DNA of 64,000 nt, taken from the NCBI RefSeq assembly GCF_022605165.1, contig NC_063072.1:682001-746000 (forward strand), read 5' to 3'. The notes under the pieces are model-generated. The model saw only the letters and a program-made list of their open reading frames with translations, did no database searches and was not told the DNA's origin. The DNA is from Purpureocillium takamizusanense. Lineage: Eukaryota > Ascomycota > Sordariomycetes > Hypocreales > Ophiocordycipitaceae. Made by a program: the position numbers and the translations under genes. Position 1 is the first letter of the stretch. Each line of letters opens with the position of its first letter. Shown in pieces: positions 34,746 to 46,562 of the stretch.

Positions 34746-36241
34746 ATGACAACCTCTTCGGCGCGGCTCAAGATCGCTGTCGTCGGCTGCGTATGCTGTT
34801 TCATGATATTATCCGAGATTCTCATCTGACAGTAAACAGGGCCACGGCAAGCTAGACACCATATATGCCACAGCAGAGGCCCAGTGCCGCCAAAAGGGCT
34901 GGTCCATCGCCGACCTTGACCTGCTGCTCATCTGCGGCGACTTCCAGGTCCTGCGTCCTTGCTGTTGTCGCTTCAGTCGTCATCGGCCTGTTGACTGACA
35001 CCGCACAGGCCGTACGCAATGCCCAAGATCTCAACTGCATGTCGGTTCCACGCAAGTATCGCGAGCTGGGCGACTTCCACAAGTACTACTCTGGCGCCGC
35101 CGTCGCGCCCGTCCTCACGCTCGTCATCGGCGGCAACCACGAGGCATCCAACTACCTGTTCGAGCTCTATCACGGTGGGTGGCTCGCGCCCAAGATATAC
35201 TATCTCGGCGCCGCGGGAGTTGTCCGGTACGGGCCTCTGCGTGTGGCCGGTCTGTCGGGAATATACCAGCGAAAGGACTACCGCGGCCCTCACCACGAGC
35301 GCCTCCCGTATGAGCGCGACGACATCAAGAGCGTATACCACGTCAGAGAATACGACGTGGAAAAGCTCCTCCGACTAGAGAGCGGCGTCGACATCGCCAT
35401 GAGCCACGACTGGCCGTCTTGGGTCGAGTTGTTTGGTGACTACAAGAGCCTGTTCGCGAGCCATCCGCACTTCCTGGAAAGCGCCAGCAAGGATGGCTTG
35501 GGGAGCTTCCCGGCCACGGAACTGCTGAATCATCTCCGCCCTGCCCACTGGTTCTCAGCTCACATGCACCATCGCTTTACCGCAACGATACAGCATACGG
35601 CGGAGCGTATTGAGGACACCGTGCGGGCTCTGCCAGTAATGGCTTCCACTCGGGGAAAGCTGCCGGTCTTCAAGTCCCATCGCAAATACTTTGTCTCAGG
35701 CACGAAGCCTGCTGGTGCAAGACAGACGACCAAGTTTCTCGCTCTAGACAAGTTCAAGGAGGGTCGCCCGACAACAAACTTTTTGAACGTGCTGGAGATT
35801 GACGTGCCTCTCCGTGCAGAGGACGGTCCGTATTCAGTGAAGCAGGCGGGGAGCGACAAGTTCCAACTGTGCTACGACGAAGAGTGGCTCGCCATCACCA
35901 GGGCGTACAATGATGCTCTCCGCGTCCAGGACACAGAAACCCTCGTCGTTCCACCGGACAAGGGCAAGGGCAAAAGACCGTCTGCAGGTAGCGTCGCCCG
36001 GCACAGAGAGTGGGTTCGGTGCAACATTGTAGAAAAGGGGCTTCTGGAAGTGCCTCGACGGTTCGCAGTGCACGCGCCTGTCCACGACTCGGCGACGGAG
36101 GAGACGGCTGAGATGCCGCCCGAGTATCCGAATGTGCAAACGGCGCGGTTCGCCGCACTTTTGAAGATGGAGAATCGGTTTGCACCGAGTAGCAAGACTT
36201 CTGATGGTGGGGACTCGTTATTCGAGACAGGTGGACAATAA
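34746..36241 (+). CDS. DBR1: RNA lariat debranching enzyme Dbr1
   Basis: Three exons (34746-34790, 34840-34947, 35009-36241) give 461 aa. Dbr1 hydrolyses the 2'-5' bond of excised intron lariats in the nucleus. Metallophosphoesterase motifs are spread over the exons: IAVVGCGHGKLD, LLICGDFQAVRN, VIGGNHEASNY and, later, AMSHDWP and WFSAHMHHRF. The Cys and His in the first motif (CGHG) fit the Dbr1 version of the fold. The C-terminal DBR1 domain follows, with DKFQLCYDEEWLAI. The intron at 34948-35008 has no stop and could be read through, but that would break the GDFQAVRN motif. The stop lies only 9 bp from the stop of the convergent regulator gene. Confidence 0.94.
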
Positions 36242-36250
36242 GATGGTAGT

Positions 36251-37672
36251 TCAAATGGCAGCCAGTATTTCTCCCGGGGCGTATCCCCACTCTGCTTCGA
36301 GATCTCTGAGCCGCCACAGCGCTCCCCAGCCCGTCGTGCGGTCGATGATCTTAAAGAGTCTAGCCACCTCGAGGTGCTCGCTCGGATGGGTCAGCAGCCT
36401 GCCCGCGAGGTAGAGCGGCTGGATGGCGTTGATGAGGTTCCCACGGTGTGGGTTCGTCCACGAGATGCCGCACACGCGGCGCGCATGCCACAGCGCGGAG
36501 CTCTGCGGCGAGGGCAGCGACGCCTCGGCGGGGCGCATCTCGAGCATGATGATGCATGCCGCGTGGTATAGCTGGTTGGCCGAGATGGCCGCCCAGTGCG
36601 TAAAGAGGATCGTGGGGAACACCTGCAGGTCGTCGCCAGGGTCTCCCACGGCCAGAGGCAACATGGCCTCGGGGCGCACCTTGAGCCAAAACTGCAAGTC
36701 GTCCCAGAGCCGGGTCCACTGGTCGATAAAGGGGCGCGTGTCGCGATCGTCGGGTTCCTGGAGCTCGAGGTGGCGCGTGCGGCGGCACATGAGGTCACAA
36801 GCTTTCGCACAGAGATACACGGCCCAGTTGGCGTGCATCCCCGGCGTGTCACGGCCGCTCTGATAGAAGATGCCTTTGGAGAAGTCGTCGGCGGCGTCGT
36901 TGGATGTGACGCCTTCGGGCAGTGGCGGAATCCACTTGTCGAGGGGCAAGACGGTGCTCGAGGCGCCTCCCGAGATAATGGCACCGCACAGCTCCATGCG
37001 GGCATAGCACCAAAACACGGCCTGCAACAGACCACCGGAGAAGCCGGTCACGGCAAAGAACTCAAACAGCGAGGCGCAGCCCTCGATGTGTCGCCGCCAG
37101 TTCTTGGGACTGCCGGACATGAGCTCGAGCACGGCGAGGATGCAGGCGGTGACGAGCATATTGGGGTCCTTGGCCTGCAGACCCGGCGCGAGCAAGCGAA
37201 TCGACTCTTGGTACAGCTCCAGACTGTCGTAGCCGGCGTCGGGGCTGGCCTTGCGGAGGTCCATCTGGCGCGCCGAAAAGGCCAACATGGCGTGGAAGAG
37301 GGGCGGCGACGTCTGCGCGAGCAACGGCACGTGGATGCCGAAGTGGCGGTCGTCATCGAACTTGTCGAGATATGGCGAGCACTCGACGATCCAGTTCTTG
37401 AAGTAGCTGATTAGACGGGCCTTGGGGATGGAGACGCGCGAAAAGTCAAAGGCCTGGCTGGGTCGCCGATGATCGAGGCCGCCGTCGGCGCCGCTTTCCG
37501 GCAGCTCGGGAGTGGCGCTCTTGCTGGGGTCGTGGCTCGACACGCCGGCGAAGAGGACGCATCGCAGCTCTTCTTGCAGCTCGATGAAGCGCGGGTTGGA
37601 CGAGTACTCGTCGAAGACGGAGAGCGAGCCCGGGGAGAGAAAGGGCGGCTCGTCGAGGGGATGATCGTCCAT
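36251..37672 (-). CDS. Fungal-specific transcription factor domain protein lacking a zinc cluster
   Basis: An intronless 473 aa protein starting at ATG 37672 (MDDHPLDEPPFLSPG). The bulk matches the Fungal_trans_2-type regulatory domain: a YFKNWIVECSPYLD segment, then HAMLAFSARQMDLR, then AACILAVLELMSG-like and NWRRHIEGCASLFEF, ending near WGALWRLRDLEAEWG. These are usual in Zn2Cys6 regulators, but no CxxCxxxKxxCxxxxPxCxxC cluster is present. None was seen in the roughly 500 bp upstream either. It may be a cofactor, a truncated regulator, or the 5' exon may be missed. It is divergent from the sugar-type MFS gene, which hints at co-regulation. Confidence 0.82.
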   Translation of the reverse strand: MDDHPLDEPPFLSPGSLSVFDEYSSNPRFIELQEELRCVLFAGVSSHDPSKSATPELPESGADGGLDHRRPSQAFDFSRVSIPKARLISYFKNWIVECSPYLDKFDDDRHFGIHVPLLAQTSPPLFHAMLAFSARQMDLRKASPDAGYDSLELYQESIRLLAPGLQAKDPNMLVTACILAVLELMSGSPKNWRRHIEGCASLFEFFAVTGFSGGLLQAVFWCYARMELCGAIISGGASSTVLPLDKWIPPLPEGVTSNDAADDFSKGIFYQSGRDTPGMHANWAVYLCAKACDLMCRRTRHLELQEPDDRDTRPFIDQWTRLWDDLQFWLKVRPEAMLPLAVGDPGDDLQVFPTILFTHWAAISANQLYHAACIIMLEMRPAEASLPSPQSSALWHARRVCGISWTNPHRGNLINAIQPLYLAGRLLTHPSEHLEVARLFKIIDRTTGWGALWRLRDLEAEWGYAPGEILAAI

Positions 37673-38960
37673 TGTCACTGGCAGCGCAATGGCCCCGAGG
37701 TGGTGCCTGCCGCCGGAAACGTGGGCAGGCGCATGAACTGGATGGTGGGTGGTGTCACAACCGGAGGGACGGTGAGAGGGATGTGTCTAGACGAACGGGG
37801 GTGAAACGAGGATGGAGAGCGGACGGAATGACAAAGAGTCGGGATCGGGACGAGACGAGACGAGACAGACAGACATAGACGAGAAATGGAACCTGGGGTT
37901 CCATGTTCTGGAAGACACCCGACCTGACCGGGGCGGGCCCCACCTCCCACCCCACTGATGCCCTCGCCTCGTGGCGGTCGAGCATCGTCTGGAAAGAGTC
38001 CCCACAGCGCCGTAGCCGCCTGACACTAGCGCCCGTTTCAGTGTGTCATACGGCTGGCGACCCCCGGAACACTGGCAACGAACCGCGTGATTCCACCGCG
38101 GGCGTCGCGGGGCCATTGGCGACGTCAATGGATGAATTCTCGCTGTGGAATCGCTCGTTCAACTGGGGACAAACATACGAGGAACAGAGAACACAAGTCC
38201 AAGACCAACACGCGATGACTGAAGCGGCGGCCGCGTTCCCGCCCGTCGGCTGTGGTGCGTACTGTATACAGAGAGCGAGCGTTGATTTGGAACCGTCTGC
38301 CAGTTACAGCCATTGAATTGAATCACGACAGAAGGGAAGGCGAACGAACGCGCGCATGGTGGCTCGATCGGCTCACCCCGGCATGTCGGCAGCTAGTACG
38401 TACTTCCCCGCAACAGTCAGGTGCTTTGAAGAAATAATAAGCGGGAAAGAAGAAACCTGTTGTCGATGGTGTCGCATCAACCACGGTCATCAAAGACGCG
38501 CGCGAGTCACGGCGTCGAGTTGCCGCAGTGCGCGGGGTTTGCGCAGCGTCAGGACCACTCGTCCCAAAGAGGCAGTCTAGCCCTTGCCCTGGTGCAAGCC
38601 GCCGGCAAACTCTGCAGCCAATTCCCTCTCGACGCCGGCCCCCACAATCTTCAACACCACCCTAATTTGGGGTACATAGCCTACGGCTCATCCGTTTTGG
38701 GTCACCTTTCCGACACGTCCCTCTCCCTGGACCCGGCTCTCGTGGAACGCCTGGGGGCGACTGCGGAAGAAAAAAAACATGGGGTGATGGGGTGATGAGG
38801 GGAGAATCTGGAGAGTCTCACGCGGGCCATGTGTATATAAAGCCGTGGGTTCGTCCCGAACGGGCATTGAGTTGCGCCTCGGTCCCCGGTTGAAGCTGCA
38901 GCTCAAGAGGCATTGCGTCTTATGCTCCTTTGACGGACGAGACACGACGAGTTACTTACG
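37673..38960. promoter_or_regulatory. Divergent promoter region regulator/MFS sugar transporter
   Basis: 1.29 kb between two divergent start codons. The transporter side has a TATA box at 38834-38841. The rest has only short unsupported frames. A regulator divergent from a transporter often shares control sites here, which is inference. Confidence 0.5.
38834..38841 (+). promoter_or_regulatory. TATA box of the MFS sugar transporter
   Basis: TATATAAA 120-127 bp upstream of the ATG at 38961. Confidence 0.6.
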
Positions 38961-41039
38961 ATGGCATCGCCCACGCAACACTCCTCGGCAGATGTCGAGG
39001 GGGCCACCGCCGGTGTGCCCATGGAGTCGGCCCAGAGGCTGCTGTCGGAGAAGAAGACGCTGTGGCAGTCGATCCGCGCCAACCCCAAGGTCATCTTCAT
39101 CGCCTTTTTCGCGTCGTACGTTTTCCAATTCGCGTCTTGCTTGCTGCTGCTGCTGTTGAATGCTCTCGACCGCCGGCTGACCCGGTAAACAAACACTTAC
39201 CAGACTCGGTGGCTTCGAGTATGGCTACCAGCAGGGCGTCCTGGGCCAGTCCCTGGTCATGACGCGCTTCATCCACAACTTCCCCTCGGTCGTGCAGTCC
39301 TCGTCGGCGACGGGCTGGCTCACGTCCATCCTGCAGCTGGGCGGCATCGTCGGGTCCCTGTCGGCCGGCGTGCTCAGCGAGATCATCTCCCGCAAGTACA
39401 CCATGTTCATCGCCTGCTGCTGGGTCATCCTGGGCAGCTACCTGTACGTGGGCGCGCGCGAGGGCATGCCGGCGCTGCTCTACGCGGGCCGTTTCTTCAC
39501 GGGCCTCGGCGTCGGGCTCTTCAGCGGCGTCGGCCCGCTGTACAACGCGGAGCTGTCGTCGCCCGAGATGCGCGGCCTGCTCGTGTCCTTTTACCAGTTC
39601 GCCACCATCCTGGGCATCATGCTGTCGTTCTGGGTCGGCTACGGCAGCAACTACATTGGCGGCACGGGCGACACGCAGTCGGACCTGGCGTGGCGGCTGC
39701 CGTCCATCATCCAGGGGATCCCCGCCGTGGCGCTGGCCGTGGGCATCTGGTTCATGCCCTTTTCGCCGCGCTGGCTCGTCAAGGTCGGGCGCGACGACGA
39801 GGCCCGCCGCACCCTGGCCTGGATGCGCAAGCTGCCGCAGGACGACGACCGCATCCAGGTCGAGTACCTCGAGATCAAGGCCGAGGCCGAGTTCGAGAAG
39901 AAGGCCTTTGCGCGCGAGTTCCCGCGCATGGCCGAGGAGGGCAGCAAGAGCGCGCTGCGCGAGCAGATGGCGCAGTTTGTCAACTGCTTCCGCACCAGGG
40001 ACAATGTGAAGCGCATCGCCGTCGCGTGGTTGGTCATGTTTTGGCAGCAGGTCCGTTGTTATCTATCCATCCACCCCCCTGAGCGAGGAGGAGACCCCCG
40101 TGGTGAGAAATCGATGAGGGGAGTCGCATGCTAAACATGATGCAGTGGAGCGGCATCGATGCCATCATCTACTACGCCACCAACATTTTCCAGAGCCTGG
40201 GCCTGACGGGAGGCACGATTGCGCTGCTGGCGACGGGGGTGACCGGTGTCGTCTTTCTCTTCAGCACGATTCCTGCCATGGTAGGTGCACTTGAGAGAAT
40301 CTGTCCTGTCCATGATACTTGCCCAAGAGCACGACGACTAACGACGGGAGCAGTTGATTATTGACCGCGTCGGCCGCAAGCCCATGCTGCTCGTCGGCTC
40401 CGTCGTCATGGGCATCAGCATGGTCATTGTGGGCATCATCGTCGCCAAGTTTCGTCACGACTGGCCGTCGCACGTGGGCGCGGGCTGGGTAGCCGTCGGT
40501 AAGCAGCAACATAGTCCACGTTCCAGTCGCCATCCGCGCGACTCCCCCGATCCGACCGAGGGTTATTAGAGTGTTCCCTTTCGCTGACAGACAAACAAAC
40601 GCGGGCAGCTCTCATCTGGGTGTACATTGCCGGCTTCGGCGCGACATGGGGCCCCGTCTCGTGGACGCTCATCTCGGAAATCTTCCCGCTGTCGATCCGG
40701 GCCAAGGGGGCGGCCATCGGGGCGTCGAGCAACTGGCTCAACAACTTTGCCATTGCCTTCTTCGTGCCGCCGATGCTCGAGGCATGGGCGTGGGGCACCT
40801 ACATCTTCTTCGCCGTGTTCCTGACGGCGGGCATCTTCTGGGTGTGGTTCTTCCTGCCCGAGACCAAGAACGCGACGCTCGAGGAGATGGACCGCGTCTT
40901 TGGCAGCCACATGGGCGAGCGGGATGCGCAGCTGCTGTACGAGTCGCAGCAGGAGGTGGGCCTCATTGCGCTGCTGGAACGGCGCGAGGCGGGGGGGAGC
41001 GAAAAGGCGGGCGTGGAGAAGCACATTGAGGGTATTTAG
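38961..41039 (+). CDS. MFS sugar-type transporter
   Basis: Five exons (38961-39115, 39204-40050, 40146-40280, 40354-40498, 40609-41039) give 570 aa. The GTACGT donor at 39116 joins FFAS to LGGFEYGYQQGVLGQS, the TM1 signature of the fungal sugar/quinate branch. Further family motifs are EIISRKYTM, GRFFTGLGVGLFSGVGPLYNAE, PFSPRWLVKVGR, then QQWSGIDAIIYYATNIFQSLG, DRVGRKPMLL and FLPETKNATLEEMD. Twelve membrane segments are visible. The substrate could be a hexose, pentose, polyol or quinate; sequence alone does not decide. It stands between two regulator genes. Confidence 0.92.
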
Positions 41040-41692
41040 GGAGGGAGGGCAACTCGTGGCTGTATTATGATGTGATGTTATTATCCCCAAATCGTGTAAG
41101 TGGCGGCCCGGTGCGGTGTGTTCACTGTTGACCGTGGTGGGAACAAGCGACGCGTCGAATTCGGAAACTCGAAACTCGGGACTGGACGTAAACGAGCAAT
41201 GAGTTCATGTACTACGATAGTAGCAACATGAGTACACAATAGCTGCACCCGACCATGACTCGAAAGACGCAACTTATATGCCAATGCAACCCAGGCTGGC
41301 CCCCCGGGCGGCCATGTCCGGCACCCCGCATCACTGCACACGCGGGCGCCGGCGGCGGGGTCCGACAGGCACTACAGGGGACGCTACAGGGGGCCCCGCC
41401 CAACTAAACGACCAGCCCATGCAGCAGCTATGGAACTTCGCAAGGAAGGAAGCAGCCACCTCCAGCTTTTTGCCCCACGCCACCACGCGACACCAACAAT
41501 TCAACGCTCCGCTCCGCTCGGCCAAGTTGCATCTCCTGCGCGTCCCGTCCTCATGCATCGTCATCGCCAGCCATCTCCCATCAAACACTCACTGCTCGCC
41601 CGCCGCCTGCCACGCTCGTCCGCCGCCGTCGCGAGCCGCCGACCTCACATCCTGTCAACTCGGTCCGCGCCATGTGAAAAACACCGCGGCGA
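41040..41692. other. Intergenic, leader of the Zn2Cys6 regulator
   Basis: 653 bp between two plus-strand genes. Several open frames run into the regulator start but lack domain support. Presumed promoter and leader. Confidence 0.5.
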
Positions 41693-43582
41693 ATGCCTGT
41701 CCTACGAGCCACGCCCGAGAACAAGAGACGGGTCCGCACCGGGTGTCTCAGCTGCCGCAGACGACGCCGAAAGTGTATGTCCTTGCGCCACCGCCGCACC
41801 GACCTGCTGTGCACCGACACCTACTTGACCGACTGGTTGACTGACTGACGGCCCGGCCGCCCGCGTCCAGGCGATGAAAAGAAGCCCCAGTGCACGAGCT
41901 GCGAGGCCCGCGGCTTCGCCTGCAAGTATCCCGACCTGACCTTTGTCCAGGCCTCGCGCAGCGCCCCTCCGCCCGAGCATGGGCTCAGGCGGCCGTCCAC
42001 GTCTTATTCTACCATTACTGTGAGCTCATGAGACCCGCGCCTGGCTGTTACTCTCTCGCCACCGCGCTGACACCATGCTCGCTGCGCAGTTTGTGAACCA
42101 CGGCCCGCCTACGCCCCCCTCCAAGGCGAGCGACAAGGACGACACGCCGCAGGAAGCGCCCCTCACTGCCAACAACAGCAATGCGCGAGCAACGCGAGAG
42201 GAGAGTTCCGTTTCCCAGAGCCCTAGGGCCACCTCCAAGCCAACTGCGCCCGCGGCGGCTACAGACAGGCGCCCGCCCCGAAGAAAAGACTGTCCCCTTT
42301 CTACCTGGGACAGCTACTTCACGACCAAGGATGTGTCGCCGCGCAGAAAGGAGGCGGCGGTGCTGCGTCACTTCCGCTATAAAATGGTGCCGTGGATCGA
42401 GGCGGGCGACCCCGCCGCCCAGTTTGGCGTCGACATCATGCAGCTGTCGCAGGAGAGACCGCCGATCCACACGGCCATTGTCGCGATATCGACGCTGCAA
42501 CTGGACCTCATCGCGGGCCTTGCCGGTCACGACATGGTGAGCCTGGCGTATAGACAGAGGCCGAGCGACGACCTCTTTGAGCACGACAAGAGGGCCAAAA
42601 GGGTCGGCGAGGCCCTGCTGGCTCTCGAGGGCTTCCTCAGCTCCAGTCCCAGCCGGTGGCGCAACCTGCCGCTGCTGTACATGAAAGAGGTCAGCAGCAA
42701 CGTATCGGCTTCGACGGTGGAGGAGCCATTGCAGACCCTTTGTCGCCTGCACGCAAGAATAGGTAATTGCTCCCGCCTCCCTCCGTCCTGCCGGCTTCTT
42801 TGTGCGTGCTAACCGCGTTCCAAGACCTTGCCTCTTCTATACTCACCGGGCAGCCACCCGTCACATCAATAACCTTTCATACCCCGGGCAGCAGAACACC
42901 ATCAACGGCAGACACGTCGCCGACGGGCATATACAACTGGTCTCTACAGCACCTTACCTCCTGCCTACACCTCATCCACAACAGCGCTCAGCTGCCGTCC
43001 ATACCCTCTCCTCAGAGCCCACCGGCAGCCTCCTTGTCCGCACATGCCGGCTTTAGCGCGCGGTGGTTTTCGCTCTGGACGAGCTGTCAGACGTGGTTTG
43101 CTAACAGACCGCTCACGATGCGGCCCATTCTCGACATCCGCAGCGTCGAGGCCGGCCAGATCGAGCCCAACGATGGCTCCTCGTTTCCTATCCAAGTGTA
43201 CACCAACGCGCTGGCCATACACGCCAACGTGGCATACCACATCACATCACTGCTGTTGTTGGCTCACAAGCCCCGCCTGCTCAAGCTGCCAGGGGACTCG
43301 CACCGACAACGGCCGGCGGCGGCATCTTCGTCGTCGCAGGGCTGGCACGCCCAAACGATTGCGGGGATCGCGGCGCGCAACGAATTCGCGGAGCAGTGGG
43401 ACCCCGTGACGGTCGGCGCGCTGCTCTACGTGGCCAGGGAGATGACGCACCCGGCGCAACAGGCGGCGCTGGAGGCGTGTTTTGCGAGGGCCACCGCAGC
43501 CACGGGCATCGGCCTGGAGAAGGAGCTGCGCGAGCTACGCGAGGGGTGGAAAGTCGCGCGCTCTTACGAGAGAGATGCATGA
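41693..43582 (+). CDS. Zn2Cys6 transcription factor
   Basis: Four exons (41693-41774, 41871-42019, 42090-42762, 42825-43582) give 553 aa. The binuclear zinc cluster is assembled across the first intron: RTGCLSCRRRRRKC in exon 1 joins DEKKPQCTSCEARGFAC in exon 2, about residues 17-47. The six cysteines and basic linker are complete. A serine/proline/threonine-rich linker follows, then a fungal-specific middle homology region with RPPIHTAIVAISTLQLDL and the C-terminal helices. The start at 41693 is the nearest in-frame ATG before the cluster. Its location next to the MFS transporter and reductase suggests local regulation, which is inference. Confidence 0.88.
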
Positions 43583-44631
43583 GGCGACACTGTTTGCGCA
43601 TGAAGATTAAACATGAAGAATAAAAGGCCCTGCGGTCCAAGACGAGGCTAGAGATGGGCTGGTTATGCCCTCCAGTGAAGTTTGTCAGCGCACGTAGTCG
43701 ATCTGGAGGCACATGTATGTCGTCAGTCACGGAACTCCGCCGCCATGGCCAGTTTAGGCAAGGATCTCGCCCGAACGACGGACAAGAGAGCCATCAACCC
43801 CGTAGGTAACCCCAGCGGGTGCTTCGTATTTTGCACATACGTAGGTGCGCAGCCAGGGCAGGAGATACGATTTGCCTACACGGGCAGAGTGGAGTGGAGT
43901 CGCGAGGTCGTCCGTCGGGTCAGCCCTTTGCCCGACATGCTTGCTAATAATAATGTGAACTGATGCAAGCGCAGTTTTCGACTTTGGTGGCACTAGGTCC
44001 GCAGTGCCTGCGTGCCAACTTTCTAATACATAACTAGTAAGCCGCTGGGCTTGCTTGCTGCGGCTGAGAGCGAATGGGTTAGCGTGGGGCATGGGTTGCT
44101 CGCAGACGCGCAGGTGAAACAAGGCTCGTGAAGACGGGGCGTTTTAGTCGTAGTAGTAGTAACTTGGTGGTTTACAAATCGCGACAAGTAAGGAGAGAAA
44201 GGGCGTGTTGCGACGGTTTGGGCATGATAAGCTCGCAAGTCCTCATGACGCGGACTGACTGACACTGCATGTTTGATGCTTAGACTTGTGGAGTAGGGGT
44301 GGAGAGAGTCGATGGAGAAGCAAGTAGTTGAGGGACGGTATATATAGTCACGATGATTCCCGTGGTGTTGTGTCTTTCGTGGTTGACTGCTCGTTTCACA
44401 GCAACGGTAACGGCAATAGCAGCAATTGAATGAGAGAAAACAATAGCACGGCGACATTCAGGACATGCCCTCCGCGCCACACTACATATCGAAACAAACA
44501 AATTCCGCGGTATATCATTCCCCATACAGAGCCATCATCCATCATTCATCATTCCCCGGTCCACTTGTCAAAGACACAGGAAGACTCAGCCAATATATTT
44601 ATTTATATATATACATATACATATATGCGCA
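43583..44631. other. Intergenic, no gene seen
   Basis: 1.05 kb. It begins with the 3' UTR of the Zn2Cys6 regulator and ends with the AT-rich promoter (ATATATATACATATAC) of the reductase at 44632. No supported coding sequence. Confidence 0.55.
43619..43624 (+). terminator. Polyadenylation signal of the Zn2Cys6 regulator
   Basis: AATAAA 37 bp past the stop codon, a typical position for a fungal efficiency or positioning element. Confidence 0.45.
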
Positions 44632-46125
44632 ATGAAGGCCCTCGTCTTCGAGACGGCAACCCGCACCGCCTCGGTCAAGGAGGTGCCCCGCCCCGTGCCG
44701 GGCCCCGGCGAGGTGCTCGTGCGCGTGCACGCCGTGGCCCTCAACCCCGTCGACCAGATTCACTTTGCGGGGCCCATCGCCGCGCAGACCGAGCGCGTCA
44801 TGGGCACCGACTTTGCGGGCGTCGTGGTCGACTGCGGGCCTGCCACCGCGAGCTCAAGCGAGCACGAGAACGGAGACAGGGACGAGGACGCGAGGACCGT
44901 GGAGGGGGCGCGCGTCGCTGGGTTTGTTCAAGGAGGTGAGTCGAGGCAGCAGACAGACAACGGAGGCAGCAGCGGCGGTCCTTGAAAAGGGGGGAGCAGA
45001 ACGCTGACACGGGCGTCCTATACTCATAGCTTCATCTGCCAACGACAGGCCCGGTGCGTTCGCCGAATACGTGGTTGCGCCGTATGACCTCCTCTGGACG
45101 ATCCCCGAGGGGCTCTCCTTTGAGGAGGCGTCCACCATCAGCATGTGCGGCCTCACCGCCGCGCAGGCCCTGTTCCCTCGCTTCGGACTGCCCAGCACCT
45201 TTTCCAGCTCCTCCCCCTCTCCATCCCTCTCGGAGCTCCTCCCTCAACACGCAACCCCAGTGCCAAACAACGACTCGTCATCGCTATCGTCAGCATCGTC
45301 AGCATCACCCATCAGCATCTTCATATACGGCGCCTCCACCTCCCTCGGCATGTTCGCCGCACAGCTCGCGCACGTCGCCGCCCGCGCGTCCGGCCGACCT
45401 CTGCGCCTCATCGGCGCGGCGAGCGTGTCCCGCCACGGCACGTTGCGGGCGGCGCCGTATGGGTACGACGTGCTGGTGGACTACCGCGACGCGTACTGGG
45501 TGGACAAAGTGCGCGCGGCGACGCCGGGTAGTAGGGGCGTGGACTACGCGCTCGATGCCATCTCGGAACGGGATACGGTGGCGAGGGTGCACGACACGCT
45601 GGCCGAGGGCGGCAAGTATCATGTCTTTCGTGGGCCCGAGGGGGGCAAGTATGATACCAAGGGGTTGGCGGTCCAGCCGGTGTATGGTGCGGTGTGGGAG
45701 GGTTTGGGCGTGGAGATTGACTATGGTGGCGGTAAGTCCTCTACATTACTATCTCCCCCTTGTCTATCCCTTTCCTTTCTCCTCCCTCTCCTCTACGGGA
45801 GACGATATATGGCGCCTAACGAAATACCCTTCCTCACACAGGCCTCATCTTCCCGGCCAGCCCCGAGGCGAGACGCTTTGCCGTCGACTTTTTCCGGTTT
45901 CTGAGCTCGGGCGCCAAGGCAGGCGAACAGGTGAAGCTGCACCCGAATCCGGTGCGCAGGATGCCCGGTGGGCTGGAGCGCATCGTGCCGGATGGCTTTG
46001 CCCTACTGTCCGGCCTGGTGTCGGAGCGGGGGCAGGGGCGCGGGCTGCCACGGCGGGACGAGGAAGGGGAGAAGGAGTACATGCGGCCGATTAGCGGCGA
46101 GAAGTTGGTTTATGCCATTGCGTGA
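44632..46125 (+). CDS. ToxD-like MDR-family enoyl/quinone reductase
   Basis: Three exons (44632-44935, 45030-45731, 45842-46125) give 429 aa. It is a medium-chain dehydrogenase/reductase without the catalytic zinc. The N-terminus has the GroES-like part: VPRPVPGPGEVLVRVHAVALNPVD, then MGTDFAGVVVDCG. The second exon has FAEYVVAPYDLLWTIPEGLSFEEA and the Rossmann motif FIYGASTSLGMFAAQLA. This is the pattern of ToxD/LovC-type trans enoyl reductases and related quinone reductases. A serine-rich low-complexity insert (about residues 150-185) precedes the Rossmann motif, which is unusual. Without a polyketide synthase in the window, a stand-alone reductase role is as likely as a pathway role. Confidence 0.86.
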
Positions 46126-46562
46126 GCTGCGGTACTAGCCAGGAGTGTCGTTGGCGACGTCAGAAGGGGCGACAGAGACGTCTTGTTATCGGGGGTCCCG
46201 TCTCGTCAGTTATAATGTCAGGCACTTAAAGACGTCAGTTGGAGGTCCGGGCGGGCAACGTCTGGCACCTTTTAAACTTGGCGGTCTGCTGAAAATATCC
46301 TTAGTTATGGCGGCGTGTGAAGGCCATCTCAATTGATTTTGATAAGACGGCAACACATCTCGGTGCTTAAAATATTGTTTTTAAAGTTCAATATAGAAGC
46401 ATGGTGAGACGGATGCATAACACCCACCTTATCATCGACTTCTAGTGCTACTCCTAATGATGGGCTATATACACCCATTCCTCGCGCTGAGTGAGCAGTG
46501 AGGTTTCTCGTCCATACATGTATACATGCGAGGCACCTACACGCCCCATCATCCGGCCTGTC
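46126..46562. other. Intergenic, AT-rich
   Basis: 437 bp between convergent genes. AT content is clearly higher than in the preceding coding region. No gene seen. Confidence 0.5.

Noticed and set aside
32284..46125. Polyketide or non-ribosomal peptide gene cluster
   Set aside because: No synthase, condensation or acyltransferase domain is present in the window, so a backbone-forming cluster cannot be claimed.
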